From NCBI RefSeq assembly GCF_018881605.1, contig NZ_JACVPZ010000001.1, positions 1,240,001 to 1,304,000 on the forward strand: a DNA stretch of 64,000 bases, given 5' to 3'. Origin of the DNA: Polynucleobacter sp. UB-Tiil-W10. GTDB lineage: Bacteria; Pseudomonadota; Gammaproteobacteria; Burkholderiales; Burkholderiaceae. Of the stretch, positions 18,809-28,218 are shown piece by piece (position 1 is the stretch's first letter; every line of letters starts with the position of its first letter). The notes under the pieces are model-generated. The model worked only from the letters and a program-made list of their open reading frames with translations. It ran no database searches and was not told the origin of the DNA. Made by a program: the position numbers and the translations under genes.

Positions 18809-19935
18809 TAGCCACCAATATAAGACATTTCAACCTTGCGATTACCCGAAGTTACATTGGTAGTATGAGAGCCACGAATTTCTGAATAGTGATCATCGCG
18901 AGATGACCAGGTATTCATTACGGCATTGGCGATTTCTAAATCACTTTTCCCTGAGCGCAGCAAAGTTTTGAAATCAAAACCTTCATTAGCAAAGAGGCAG
19001 AGATACATTTGCCCGTCGGTAGAAATGCGAGCTCTAGAGCATTCGTGGCAGAAGGTTTGGGTAACGCTGGAAATCACGCCAATCTCACCTGAGCCATCGA
19101 CATAACGCCAGCGTTGTGCAACTTCGCCAGCGTAGTTGGCCTCAACTGGCTCGAGCGGAAATACTGCATTTATACGCGCAATAACTTCTTTTGAGGGAAG
19201 GACTTGCTCCATATTCCAGCCATTCGAGCTGCCCACATCCATGAATTCGATAAAGCGCAAAATGACACCACTACCTTTGAAGTGCTTAGCCATCGCCACA
19301 ATTTCGTGATCATTGGTGCCTTTTTTAACCACCATATTTACTTTGATGTTCTGAAAGCCAACTTCTTGCGCCGCCTTAATTCCATCAAGTACATCAGCCA
19401 CAGGGAAGTCGACATCATTCATTTTTTTAAAGATGATGTCGTCCAAACCATCCAGGCTGACTGTCAATCTTTGCAGGCCCGCTGCTTTTAACGCGGCAGC
19501 TTTCTTGCGCAAGATGCTACCGTTGGTCGTGAGGGTAAGGTCCAGCGCTTTATCTTCAGATGTGCGAACTTTGGCCAACATCTCAATGAGCACCTCTAAG
19601 TTCTTGCGAAGCAAGGGCTCGCCGCCGGTTAATCTAATTTTTTCAACACCCAATGTAGCGAAGATAGCGGTAATCCGAGTAATTTCTTCAAAACTCAATA
19701 ACTCTTTGTGAGCTAAGTAAGGATAGTTTTGGTCAAACACTTCCTTGGGCATGCAATAGGTGCAACGGAAATTGCAGCGATCGGTTACGGAGATGCGTAG
19801 ATCTCTTAGGGTGCGTCCTCGGGCATCTTGAGTGTGGCCATGAGGCGTGACGAGTTGGGCGCCAATAGATGGCGACAGGCCTTTGCCTTCGTCAATGCGG
19901 ATAGGGATTACTTTTGGGATTGCTTTTTCAACCAT
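18808..19935 (-). CDS. moaA: GTP 3',8-cyclase MoaA
   Basis: Radical-SAM enzyme for the first step of molybdenum cofactor synthesis. The N-terminal cluster motif is [10 protein letters not shown], the C-terminal cluster lies in [20 protein letters not shown], and the protein ends in the conserved Gly-Gly. I chose ATG 19935 (375 residues) over the longer frame starting at 19980 because TTGAGAG precedes it and the family needs no extra extension. First gene of moaA-mobA-moeA; it starts 93 bases after rne, with no obvious terminator between. Confidence 0.94.
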   Translation of the reverse strand: MVEKAIPKVIPIRIDEGKGLSPSIGAQLVTPHGHTQDARGRTLRDLRISVTDRCNFRCTYCMPKEVFDQNYPYLAHKELLSFEEITRITAIFATLGVEKIRLTGGEPLLRKNLEVLIEMLAKVRTSEDKALDLTLTTNGSILRKKAAALKAAGLQRLTVSLDGLDDIIFKKMNDVDFPVADVLDGIKAAQEVGFQNIKVNMVVKKGTNDHEIVAMAKHFKGSGVILRFIEFMDVGSSNGWNMEQVLPSKEVIARINAVFPLEPVEANYAGEVAQRWRYVDGSGEIGVISSVTQTFCHECSRARISTDGQMYLCLFANEGFDFKTLLRSGKSDLEIANAVMNTWSSRDDHYSEIRGSHTTNVTSGNRKVEMSYIGG

Positions 19936-20028
19936 GCTCTCAATTATGGCTGTGAAACGGGGTTTCTGCCAAACCACCAAATATCCTTGTGGGATAAATG
20001 GCAGTCTGGAGAAAAGCTTAAATAAGCG

Positions 20029-22668
20029 TTAAACCGTTTTTTCTTGGCCGCCGGTTTCAACTAAAACCATTGGTCCTTCAGGAAGGCTTGCGGCAGGTTT
20101 AGGCGCTCTGCCTAAATTATGCGCAACAGGCTCTGCCTGGATCTGGCTTTGTGCTTCAGCATGCTTAGAAGAGTCGGTAGCGACCCAGATCATGCCGGCT
20201 GATTGCACAACGCTATGCAACGGAGTTTCTTCAAGCGCCTGGAAAGCCACTTTTGGAAGCTCGGGTGCAGGCTTGGCAATTACCTCTACTTTAGCGGCTG
20301 CTACAGCAACTGGTGCTGGAGTAGCTACGGCTGCAGGAGCAGCGTTTTGCGCAGGGCGATTGGATTGACGTGGAGCACGTGGTGCGCGCTCTTGCCTTTC
20401 TTGTTTCTCTGCAGCAGGTTTTGCATTGCCAAAACTATTAACGATGTTCTGAATCGGCATAGATGCAGAGGCGCCAGCCATTCCAACTGGAGGACCTGTA
20501 AATGGACTTGCTGATATTGCAGTTGCAGTAGCCGGTGTATTAGCAGCATCATTGCCGCCTTCAGTACGCTCGCCACGTTGACCGCGACCACGACCCCGAC
20601 GGTTGCGACCACGACCACGACGCTCATCACCTTCGGCGCTTGGAGCAGTTTCGCTTCCAGGAGCCGCTTCAGTAGCAGGAGTTACTGCCGCTGGGTTGGC
20701 TTGACGTTCTGGCTTGGGACCATTCTGGTTGGTTTGATTGCCTTGGTTACGATTACCGTTACGGTTGCTACGATTGCGATTATTGCCAGCGCCTTCTACT
20801 GCTGGAGCTCCTTCAGCCGCAGTCGCTGCGGGACGCTCGGTTCGCTCGCCACGACGGTTGCGACCACGATTGCGATCACCGCCATTGCCATTGCGGCCTT
20901 GGTTGCGACCACGTGAGTTACTTGGTGCAGGCTTCTCTTCAACTGCTGGAGATGAACCAAAGAGGCTCTTAATAAATCCAAAGAAACCACCAGTGCTTTC
21001 TGCTTTTGCTACTTTTTCAGTGCGCGCAGGGCGTGGTTGGCTAACTGGCGCAGGTTGTGTTGGCGTGATTCCTTTGACTGCTGCCTCTGGACGTACTTTT
21101 ACATCTGCATCCTTGCGGCTCACAGTAGTGTCAGTTTCGAGTTCGCGAGCAGCTTCTTCGGCCATTACGTAGCTAGCCTTTTGATCATCAAGACGGGGGT
21201 CGTCATGACGCAAACGCTCGAGTTTGTAATGCGGAGTTTCTAGATGCTTATTAGGAACCATCAAGACATTTACTTTGAAGCGAGTTTCAATCTTGATCAC
21301 TTCAGCACGTTTTTCATTCAAGAGGAAGGCAGCCACTTCGACTGGTACCTGAGTATGAATCGCTGCTGTGTTTTCCTTCATTGCTTCTTCTTGGATGATC
21401 CGTAGAACTTGCAATGCAGAAGATTCAGTGTCGCGAATGTGGCCAGTGCCGTTACAACGTGGGCAAGTTACATGGCTACCTTCAGACAATGCAGGGCGCA
21501 AGCGCTGGCGAGACATTTCCATCAAGCCAAACTTGGAGATCTTACCCATCTGCACACGAGCACGGTCATGACGTAGGGCATCACGTAAACGATTCTCTAC
21601 ATCCTTTTGAGCTTTACTCGATTCCATATCAATGAAGTCGATCACGATCAAGCCGCCTAAGTCACGTAAGCGAGCTTGACGAGCAATTTCATCAGCAGCT
21701 TCTAAGTTAGTGCGAGTTGCAGTCTCTTCAATATCAGAACCGCGAGTTGCGCGAGCTGAGTTAACGTCCACTGAAACTAAGGCTTCAGTGTGGTCGATCA
21801 CGATCGCGCCACCTGAAGGCAATGGCACAGTGCGTGAGTAAGCGGTTTCAATTTGATGCTCGATTTGGAAACGAGAGAACAAAGGTACATCATCTTGATA
21901 GCGCTTAACACGCGGCAAATTGTCTGGCATTACTACCGACATAAATGCTGCAGCTTGTTCGTAGATGTCATCGGTATCGATGAGGATTTCACCAATATCA
22001 GGCTGGAAGTAATCGCGAATAGCGCGAATCACTAAGCTGGACTCGAGGTAGATCAGTAATGGAGCAGAGTTGCCTTTGGCAGCTTCATCAATCGCTTTCC
22101 ATAACTGCATGAGGTAACTTAAATCCCATTGCAATTCAGTGGCATCACGACCAATACCAGCGGTACGGGCGATGATGCTCATGCCATCTGCTACTTCTAA
22201 TTGAGACATGGCTTCACGCAGCTCTTGACGGTCTTCACCTTCAATGCGACGGGAAACACCGCCTCCACGTGGGTTATTCGGCATCAAGACCAAATAACGG
22301 CCTGCCAAGGAGACAAAAGATGTGAGGGCGGCACCTTTTTGGCCACGCTCTTCTTTTTCTACTTGAACAATGATTTCTTGACCTTCGCGCAGGGCATCCT
22401 TGATGGAAGCATTGCGGACGTCTATGCCCTCTTTAAAGTAACTACGGGCAACTTCCTTGAATGGCAAGAAGCCATGACGCTCTTCGCCGTAATTGACAAA
22501 GCAGGCCTCAAGGGAAGGTTCAATACGGGTAATGACACCTTTGTAGATATTGCCTTTGCGTTGTTCACGACCGGCAGCTTCGATATCGATATCAATGAGT
22601 TTTTGACCATCAACGATGGCAACTCGCAACTCTTCTTGTTGAGTTGCATTAAACAACATGCGTTTCAT
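20029..22668 (-). CDS. rne: Ribonuclease E
   Basis: 879-residue endoribonuclease that initiates mRNA decay and processes rRNA and tRNA. The N-terminal half has the S1 domain (about 35-120), the 5' sensor and DNase I-like region with catalytic aspartates in VSVDVNSAR and VIDFIDM, and the zinc-link CPRCNGTG near residue 405. The C-terminal half is low-complexity, rich in Arg/Gly/Asn (repeated GRNRRG/NRNGN types) and then Ala/Pro, as expected for the degradosome scaffold and RNA-binding region. A long leader (22669-23132) precedes it. Confidence 0.95.
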   Translation of the reverse strand: MKRMLFNATQQEELRVAIVDGQKLIDIDIEAAGREQRKGNIYKGVITRIEPSLEACFVNYGEERHGFLPFKEVARSYFKEGIDVRNASIKDALREGQEIIVQVEKEERGQKGAALTSFVSLAGRYLVLMPNNPRGGGVSRRIEGEDRQELREAMSQLEVADGMSIIARTAGIGRDATELQWDLSYLMQLWKAIDEAAKGNSAPLLIYLESSLVIRAIRDYFQPDIGEILIDTDDIYEQAAAFMSVVMPDNLPRVKRYQDDVPLFSRFQIEHQIETAYSRTVPLPSGGAIVIDHTEALVSVDVNSARATRGSDIEETATRTNLEAADEIARQARLRDLGGLIVIDFIDMESSKAQKDVENRLRDALRHDRARVQMGKISKFGLMEMSRQRLRPALSEGSHVTCPRCNGTGHIRDTESSALQVLRIIQEEAMKENTAAIHTQVPVEVAAFLLNEKRAEVIKIETRFKVNVLMVPNKHLETPHYKLERLRHDDPRLDDQKASYVMAEEAARELETDTTVSRKDADVKVRPEAAVKGITPTQPAPVSQPRPARTEKVAKAESTGGFFGFIKSLFGSSPAVEEKPAPSNSRGRNQGRNGNGGDRNRGRNRRGERTERPAATAAEGAPAVEGAGNNRNRSNRNGNRNQGNQTNQNGPKPERQANPAAVTPATEAAPGSETAPSAEGDERRGRGRNRRGRGRGQRGERTEGGNDAANTPATATAISASPFTGPPVGMAGASASMPIQNIVNSFGNAKPAAEKQERQERAPRAPRQSNRPAQNAAPAAVATPAPVAVAAAKVEVIAKPAPELPKVAFQALEETPLHSVVQSAGMIWVATDSSKHAEAQSQIQAEPVAHNLGRAPKPAASLPEGPMVLVETGGQEKTV

Positions 22669-23132
22669 AACACTCTCCTATGGGGGAGGGCGTCGTTGCG
22701 CGCTGCGTTAGGGGACAAGTTAGATGCCGCTTGGGACTAAGCCCAAGGCGGTATATGAGTGTGGATCATGCAAATCTAAGCATTTTTTGCCTAGCTCACC
22801 CAGTTAACGGTTGGTTAAATCGGTGCCACACTTGACGATCGCCGCAGAGACCTCCTTTAGGCCATCAATGCAGGCGCGCGCCTGAAAACTGTCTTCTAAT
22901 CGCGGGTCGCGGCATACGGCACACCAACCCTGCGCCTCATTACAACGGGGGAGGGGCAACCCCGGGAGTCTTTTAAAGGGCGACTCCAAGCTCCACGATT
23001 CAAACCTGACTTCAGGTTGGTCTCAGGCCAATAAATTGGCTAGAGCGTTGATTATACGGCACAAGTTGCGTGACAATGGGGTATTGTTGAGTCCCTTGTC
23101 GTCCCCCGCCGGGGTCACAAGAGAGATAAATC
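22669..23132 (-). promoter_or_regulatory. Structured rne leader and divergent rne/rluC promoter region
   Basis: A 464-base gap without a credible gene. On the minus strand a perfect TATAAT (23051-23056) would start rne mRNA near 23044, giving a leader of about 375 bases, close to the 361-base autoregulatory leader of E. coli rne. Near the coding region is a stem CCGCTTGGG (22727-22735) with CCCAAGGCGG (22742-22751). G- and C-rich blocks further upstream suggest more structure. The rne start has a GGAGAG site. The rluC promoter must also lie here. Confidence 0.55.
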
Positions 23133-24155
23133 ATGAAATCCGAACCTAATTCCAAGCCCTTAAAGGCAAAAACGCCCGCTACTTCAGCGCCTGCAGCAGT
23201 GCATCTCCAGACTATTGGTCCGGAAGAGGCTGGCCAACGTCTGGATAATTACTTACTACGCTGGGCTAAAGGGGTTCCTAAAAGCCACGTTTATCGCATC
23301 ATCCGCTCCGGAGAGGTCCGGGTTAATAAAAAGCGCGCTGAGCCAACAACCCGCCTCATTGAGGGTGATGTGGTGCGACTTCCCCCGGTTCGGATTGCCG
23401 AACCCGCCCAAATGGCTGCCGTTAATTCTGCCCAAACCAAATCTCGGGCGCATGGCTACTCAGACAAAATGCCGATTCTTTTTGAAGATGAAGCACTCCT
23501 AATAGTCAATAAGCCAGCAGGTTTGGCTGTGCATGGTGGCTCAGGTATTGCTCTTGGGGTAATTGAAACCCTGCGCATTACTCGCCCTGAACTCAAGTTT
23601 CTGGAATTGGTCCATCGTTTAGACCGAGACACTTCTGGTGTTTTACTTCTGGCTAAAAAGCGTAGCGCCTTAGTGGAGTTGCATCGTCAAATCCGTGAGG
23701 GTCAAACGGACAAGCGTTATTTTTTACTTGCACATGGTGAAATTGAGCAGGGCGCTCAAACCATGCAGCTCAAATATCCCTTACATAAATATCTTCTTCC
23801 AAATGGTGAGCGCCGCGTTCGGGTTGATCCAGATGGGTTACCAAGTCACACGGCCTTACGGGTGACTAAAACGCTCAAGCGTGAAGATGTTGCTATCACT
23901 TTGGCGGAAGCTCAGCTTAAAACAGGTCGCACCCATCAAATTCGGGTTCACCTGCAAAAGCTGGGGCATGCGATTTTGGGCGACGATAAGTACGGCTTTG
24001 AAGATCTAGACAAGGTCATTAAATCGAAGCGCCTATATCTGCACGCACATCTGGCAGGATTTACCCATCCCCGCACTGGTGAAAAGATGCGTATCGAGTC
24101 GCCATTGCCCCCAGAATTTACTGCCATGATGAAAACGTTTGAACAGCACGATTAA
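23133..24155 (+). CDS. rluC: 23S rRNA pseudouridine synthase, RluC type
   Basis: 340 residues; in E. coli RluC modifies U955, U2504 and U2580 of 23S rRNA. An N-terminal S4 domain (RLDNYLLRW, then KSHVYRIIRSGEVRVNKKR) precedes the RluA-family catalytic domain with HRLDRDTSGVLLLAKK, where the first Asp is the nucleophile, and the C-terminal TGRTHQIRVHL motif. The divergent rne-rluC arrangement matches that of E. coli and supports RluC over RluD. GAGAGATAAATC precedes the ATG. Confidence 0.92.
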   Translation: MKSEPNSKPLKAKTPATSAPAAVHLQTIGPEEAGQRLDNYLLRWAKGVPKSHVYRIIRSGEVRVNKKRAEPTTRLIEGDVVRLPPVRIAEPAQMAAVNSAQTKSRAHGYSDKMPILFEDEALLIVNKPAGLAVHGGSGIALGVIETLRITRPELKFLELVHRLDRDTSGVLLLAKKRSALVELHRQIREGQTDKRYFLLAHGEIEQGAQTMQLKYPLHKYLLPNGERRVRVDPDGLPSHTALRVTKTLKREDVAITLAEAQLKTGRTHQIRVHLQKLGHAILGDDKYGFEDLDKVIKSKRLYLHAHLAGFTHPRTGEKMRIESPLPPEFTAMMKTFEQHD

Positions 24156-24168
24156 ATTACAGCCAAGC

Positions 24169-24843
24169 ATGTCTCAAGTAAATAAATCGAATCGACCTTA
24201 TGACCTGATAGTTTGGGATTGGGATGGAACCATTATGGATTCCACGCCAACCATCGTGCATTGCATACAACAAGCTTGTCGTGATTTAGGCTTTAAGGCG
24301 CCAGACGACACCTTGGCGAGTTCGGTCATTGGCTTAGGAATTCAGGATTCATTGCGTCGAGCGGTGCCTTGGGTCGAACCAATTCATTTTCAAAAACTAA
24401 CCGAGCGCTTTCGTTACCACTACTTGGCAAAAGATCATGAGCTTGATTTATTTGTTGGTATTCGAGAGCTTTTACAAGAATTACATGCGCAGCAATATTT
24501 GCTGGCTGTAGCCACAGGCAAATCTCGTGTCGGCTTAGATCGCTCACTGAAGCATCATCAAATTGGCCATCTCTTTCATGAGACTCGTACTGCAGACGAA
24601 TCTTTTTCTAAGCCTCATCCAGGGATGTTGTTAGAGTTATCAGATGTGACACAGGTGCCTACTCGTCGCATGCTGATGATCGGTGATACAACACATGATT
24701 TAGATATGGCGGCAAATGCGAGTGTGGATGCAGTAGCGGTGACCTATGGTGCTCACCCTCCTGATACTTTGAAGGAGTCGCCTTCATTAGTGCACGTTCA
24801 TGATGTTGCGGAACTTTCGCAATGGCTTAAAAATAATTTGTAA
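24169..24843 (+). CDS. HAD-superfamily hydrolase, phosphoglycolate phosphatase-like
   Basis: 224 residues with all HAD motifs: the nucleophile in VWDWDGTIMDS, the Thr/Ser of VATGKSR, the Lys of SKPHPGM and the acidic MIGDTTHDLDMA. An alpha-helical C1-type cap sits between motifs 1 and 2. The group includes phosphoglycolate and pyrophosphate phosphatases; the substrate here is uncertain. I chose ATG 24169 over TTG 24139, which overlaps rluC and adds ten unlikely residues. Its place after rluC, as in many Proteobacteria, suggests co-transcription. Confidence 0.88.
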   Translation: MSQVNKSNRPYDLIVWDWDGTIMDSTPTIVHCIQQACRDLGFKAPDDTLASSVIGLGIQDSLRRAVPWVEPIHFQKLTERFRYHYLAKDHELDLFVGIRELLQELHAQQYLLAVATGKSRVGLDRSLKHHQIGHLFHETRTADESFSKPHPGMLLELSDVTQVPTRRMLMIGDTTHDLDMAANASVDAVAVTYGAHPPDTLKESPSLVHVHDVAELSQWLKNNL

Positions 24844-24872
24844 TCTGATTAGTAACGCTAAGGAATTCATAG

Positions 24873-25820
24873 ATGGAAAATAATCCAAATCCTAATTGGG
24901 AACGTCAAGCCCTTGAGCATCTTCTCTTGGAGAATTTGAAAGAGACTCGCAAAGCGCGTCGCTGGAAGGCGGTATTGCGTGTACTTACTTTATTGGTAAT
25001 TGTGGGCGCCCTACTGTCGATATTTGATTTCCATCTTCCGGGCAAAGGTATGGGGGTTGAAAAACATACTGCGTTAGTGACCCTTGAGGGAGAAATTTCC
25101 TCCAGCTCAATGGCTAATGCGATGGATATCAATTCTTCTTTGTTATCGGCGTTTGAGAATGAGCAAAGTGCTGGCGTCGTATTGCGTATCAATAGCCCTG
25201 GTGGATCCCCTGTCCAAGCAGGCATGATTAACGATGAGATTCATCGTTTACGTAAGCTCTATCCTAAAAAACCGTTTTACGTCGTAGTAGAAGATATTTG
25301 CGCATCTGGCGGTTATTACGTTGCTGTTGCTGCAGATCAAATCTTGGTTGATAAAGCCAGCTTAGTGGGATCGATCGGTGTAATCATGGAGGGCTTCGGT
25401 TTTACGGGTCTGATGGATAAATTAGGCGTTACTCGTCGCATGATTACTTCGGGCTCCAACAAAGGCATGATGGATCCATTTAGCAAAGAGAATCCAAAGC
25501 AAATTGAAATGGTCAAGACCATGATTGATGAGATTCATCAACAATTTATTGCAGTAGTTAAAGAAGGCCGCGGCGATCGCTTAAAGGATGTGCCAGATTT
25601 ATTTTCTGGACGCATCTGGAATGGTGAACAAGCCGTAAAGATTGGTTTGGCTGATGGTTACGGCACGATTGATACAGTTGCGCGCGATATCTTTAAGGCG
25701 CCTGATATTCTGGATTACACCATGAAAGAAAACTTTGCTGAGCGCGTTGCTAAGCGCTTTGGCGCTGAGGCTGGAGCCGCTGCTGGCAAAGCTTTGGTGA
25801 AGACGCCAGATCTCAAGTAA
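24873..25820 (+). CDS. Signal peptide peptidase-like S49 protease (SppA/SohB type)
   Basis: 315-residue membrane-anchored serine protease of family S49, likely to degrade cleaved signal peptides or membrane protein fragments. One transmembrane helix at about 33-50 is followed by a periplasmic domain. The catalytic dyad fits Ser145 in CASGGYYVAVAAD and Lys197, 52 residues later, the same spacing as S147/K199 of Bacillus SppA. It is the short single-domain form rather than the E. coli double-domain SppA. It follows the HAD gene by 29 bases. Confidence 0.9.
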   Translation: MENNPNPNWERQALEHLLLENLKETRKARRWKAVLRVLTLLVIVGALLSIFDFHLPGKGMGVEKHTALVTLEGEISSSSMANAMDINSSLLSAFENEQSAGVVLRINSPGGSPVQAGMINDEIHRLRKLYPKKPFYVVVEDICASGGYYVAVAADQILVDKASLVGSIGVIMEGFGFTGLMDKLGVTRRMITSGSNKGMMDPFSKENPKQIEMVKTMIDEIHQQFIAVVKEGRGDRLKDVPDLFSGRIWNGEQAVKIGLADGYGTIDTVARDIFKAPDILDYTMKENFAERVAKRFGAEAGAAAGKALVKTPDLK

Positions 25821-25838
25821 AACTCAGTAGTAAAGAAT

Positions 25839-26609
25839 CTAGGCCAATAGTAGAAATACTGTTGGCCTATTTTGCAATGAGGCACAGGCGGCTTCATTTG
25901 GGTAGCGTTTGCGCCATTCTGCAATCGACAATGTTGAAATCATTTCTGAGGACAGACTGAGATCTATGCCAAGACAAAGTAAGCTTTGTGGTGCCAAAGA
26001 ATTGAGGCATGCCATCAGCATGACGGTATTGCGATAGGGTGTCTCAATCCAAATTTGGGTTTGCTGCAATTTGCGAGATTCTATTTCGAGTTGCTTGAGT
26101 TTGGCAGCGCGCTCATGCTGGTCATGGGGTAAGTAGCCCTGAAATGCAAAACATTGCCCATTAAGTCCGCTTGCCATTAGACCAAGCAAGATAGAGCTTG
26201 GTCCAACCAGAGGCTTTATTTTTGCCCCTAGCTTATGCGCTGCTAATACCAATTCTGCTCCAGGGTCTGCAACTCCGGGCACTCCCGCCTCAGACATTAA
26301 ACCCATATCGTTTCCGGCAAGTAAAGGCCTGAGTAAATCTGCAGGTTTTACCGCATCACCATACTTTGCGTTACGCGCGGCACCACGCCATTCACTCATC
26401 TGCATTTCTTGGATGGTGTTGGCTAATGGAGCGACAGAATCAATTGCCTTTAAGAGGGCGCGCGCTGTTTTAGCATCTTCCACAATCCAGTGTTTTAACT
26501 TGGCTGCTTGCGTAATTGTTTCTGATGGAAGCACCCAAGGTAATTGTTCAACGCGACCGTCATCACCCAAAGTATTGGGAACTAAATAAAGAGTGCCTAG
26601 TTTGCTCAT
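25839..26609 (-). CDS. RsmI-like SAM-dependent methyltransferase (tetrapyrrole methylase fold)
   Basis: 256 residues of the tetrapyrrole (corrin/porphyrin) methylase fold, related to RsmI, which 2'-O-methylates C1402 of 16S rRNA. Family motifs include GTLYLVPNTLGD, GLMSEAGVPGVADPG, LVGPSSILLGLMASGLNGQ.. (start of the motif given), FAFQGYLP and IETPYRN. The N-terminal PTPIG motif of true RsmI reads PNTLG, so this is likely a paralogue with unsettled substrate. Start ATG 26609 is preferred; the upstream extension would overlap yceF. Confidence 0.85.
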   Translation of the reverse strand: MSKLGTLYLVPNTLGDDGRVEQLPWVLPSETITQAAKLKHWIVEDAKTARALLKAIDSVAPLANTIQEMQMSEWRGAARNAKYGDAVKPADLLRPLLAGNDMGLMSEAGVPGVADPGAELVLAAHKLGAKIKPLVGPSSILLGLMASGLNGQCFAFQGYLPHDQHERAAKLKQLEIESRKLQQTQIWIETPYRNTVMLMACLNSLAPQSLLCLGIDLSLSSEMISTLSIAEWRKRYPNEAACASLQNRPTVFLLLA

Positions 26610-26622
26610 GAATGACTTTTTC

Positions 26623-27231
26623 TTATTTTTTTGATGGGAATACAAAGCCTGCATCCCGCAGTAAGCTTGTTAATGCAATCAGCGGTAAGCCAATTAAAGC
26701 GGTTGGGTCATCACTCTTAATCGACTCTAGCAGGCTGATGCCTAGGCCTTCTGACTTAGCGCTGCCTGCGCAATCATAAGGTTCTTCAGCAAGTAAGTAG
26801 GCCTCCAAAACGCTGTCAGGTAGTTTACGAAAGGTCACTTCAGTCGGAACATATAAAGTGGTTTGTATATCCCCCTTCATTAAACATAGTGCCGTTTGAA
26901 AAATCACTGTCGCACCACGCATCAGTTGTAACTGGGCTAGCGCTCTTTCAAAATTACCAGGCTTACCAATCGCTGCACCACAGAGATCTGCAACTTGATC
27001 AGAGCCAATGACCCAGGCGTGCGGATGTTCTTTGGCAACTGCCGCCGCTTTGGCGTGAGCAAGACGTAACGCTAAATCGAGAGTGCTTTCACCAGTGATT
27101 GGCGTCTCATCTACTTCTGGTGAAACAACTTCAAAAGGAATGCGTAGGCGCTCTAGGAGTTCACGGCGATATTTGGAGGTAGATGCCAAAATAAGCAGTG
27201 GGTTTTGGGATAAATTGGTAGGGATACTCAT
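26623..27231 (-). CDS. yceF: Maf-family nucleotide pyrophosphatase, YceF type (m7GTP)
   Basis: Hydrolyses modified nucleoside triphosphates; the YceF subgroup prefers 7-methyl-GTP. The N-terminal LILASTSKYRRELLERL, PEVDETP, IGSDQVADL with its catalytic Asp, and the C-terminal CAGSAKSEGLGISLLE follow E. coli YceF closely. I set the start at ATG 27231 (202 residues); ATG 27261 would add ten residues and neither has a good ribosome site. It is divergent from yceD, repeating the yceF/yceD-rpmF neighbourhood of many Proteobacteria. Confidence 0.9.
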   Translation of the reverse strand: MSIPTNLSQNPLLILASTSKYRRELLERLRIPFEVVSPEVDETPITGESTLDLALRLAHAKAAAVAKEHPHAWVIGSDQVADLCGAAIGKPGNFERALAQLQLMRGATVIFQTALCLMKGDIQTTLYVPTEVTFRKLPDSVLEAYLLAEEPYDCAGSAKSEGLGISLLESIKSDDPTALIGLPLIALTSLLRDAGFVFPSKK

Positions 27232-27274
27232 GGTGTTCTGCACTTTCAAGCTGGCATTCATTTAGACTGATGCT

Positions 27275-27850
27275 ATGAATCGTAATCAAGTTTTACCTCA
27301 AGTCGAGCTATCTGCCGAGCCTAGCGCCTTAAAGAGGGTGGATTTTTGTGCCCCTCAATCTTATAAGGGTGCAGGTTTTTTAAGTATTGCTGAGTTACCA
27401 AGATTGGCCGAGGAGGCATCAACCATCAATCCAAGTGATGGTTTTAATTGGTCGGTTCAGACCTATTTTGAAGATTCCCCCGGCAGTGAGCCTCGTCAAA
27501 TCCTAGAATTAGGTCTAAATGGCCGTTTGCACCTAGTCTGCCAACGTTGTTTGCAAGATTGCGCAGTCGATTTGGATGAAAAACGTCGATTTATTCTGGT
27601 TTTGACTGATATTGAGGCTGATGAGTATCCGATTGAGGATGAAGAGCAGGAGCCTTTGGTGGTAAATCAGCACTTCAACCTCCTAGAAACTATTGAGGAT
27701 GAGGTTTTGCTGTCTTTACCACTGATCCCAAAGCATCCAGATGGGTTTTGTGAGCCCCATCCCTCTACCTTTGGGGACGAGGGCGATGAAGAGGTGTCAA
27801 ATGAGCGTGAAAATCCCTTTAACATATTGAAAAATATGAAGAAAAACTGA
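27275..27850 (+). CDS. yceD: YceD (DUF177) protein, large-subunit rRNA accumulation factor
   Basis: 191-residue DUF177 protein. The conserved CQRCLQDC segment lies near residues 89-96 and is followed by acidic strands (DEYPIEDEEQEPL) and an EDEVLLSLPLIPKH motif. YceD of E. coli and its plant homologue affect 23S rRNA accumulation. It sits directly upstream of rpmF, its almost invariant neighbour, with 105 bases between. Confidence 0.9.
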   Translation: MNRNQVLPQVELSAEPSALKRVDFCAPQSYKGAGFLSIAELPRLAEEASTINPSDGFNWSVQTYFEDSPGSEPRQILELGLNGRLHLVCQRCLQDCAVDLDEKRRFILVLTDIEADEYPIEDEEQEPLVVNQHFNLLETIEDEVLLSLPLIPKHPDGFCEPHPSTFGDEGDEEVSNERENPFNILKNMKKN

Positions 27851-27955
27851 CTTCAGGGTACTCATTCAGACTGTTGTTTTGAGTATGTTTTGTCAATAGA
27901 TCAAGCATTTAGGCGCATTTCCATGCTAGAATGTCGCCTTGCTTAGGAGTTCAAT

Positions 27956-28135
27956 ATGGCCGTTCAACAAAACAAAAAATCACCTTCCAAACGTGGCATG
28001 CATCGTGCGCACGACTTTTTGACCGCACCTGCTACGGCTGTTGAAGCCACAACTGGTGAGGCTCATTTGCGCCACCACATTTCACCTAACGGCTACTATC
28101 GTGGTCGTAAAGTTGTTAAAACTAAAAACGACTAA
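27956..28135 (+). CDS. rpmF: 50S ribosomal protein L32
   Basis: 59-residue protein starting [20 protein letters not shown], the canonical L32 N terminus, and ending in the basic [11 protein letters not shown]. The N-terminal [13 protein letters not shown] motif and length fit bacterial L32 without zinc cysteines. The ribosome site AGGAG (27945-27949) is six bases before the ATG. It opens the rpmF-plsX-fab run, linking ribosome and membrane lipid synthesis. A terminator hairpin follows. Confidence 0.97.
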   Translation: MAVQQNKKSPSKRGMHRAHDFLTAPATAVEATTGEAHLRHHISPNGYYRGRKVVKTKND

Positions 28136-28156
28136 TTTTTTAGTCTAAACAGATAG

Positions 28157-28184
28157 AAGCGGCTCCAGTAAAAGCCGCTTTTTT
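28157..28184 (+). terminator. Terminator or attenuator between rpmF and plsX
   Basis: Eight-base-pair stem AAGCGGCT (28157-28164) with AGCCGCTT (28173-28180), then TTTT. It ends 34 bases before the plsX ATG. As the fab genes have no obvious separate promoter here, it may be partial, setting the ratio of L32 to lipid enzymes (inference). Confidence 0.85.
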
Positions 28185-28218
28185 CTTGGATAAATCACTT
28201 GCAGCAATCAATGAGTTT

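Noticed and set aside
20540..20920. Short repeated units that could suggest a repeat array or CRISPR
   Set aside because: The repeats are in-frame Arg/Asn/Gly codons of the RNase E scaffold region, irregular in length and without unique spacers. No CRISPR array or cas gene was seen in the window.
20203..21172. Several plus-strand frames opposite the rne C-terminal half
   Set aside because: They are antisense shadows of the low-complexity Arg/Gly/Asn/Ala-rich coding sequence; their products are repetitive and lack domains.
22804..22989. 61-codon minus-strand frame in the rne leader, with several cysteines
   Set aside because: It begins with TTG placed one base after a GGAG, has codon use unlike its neighbours (high third-position GC), overlaps predicted RNA structure, and matches no family I know. 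Treated as part of the rne leader.
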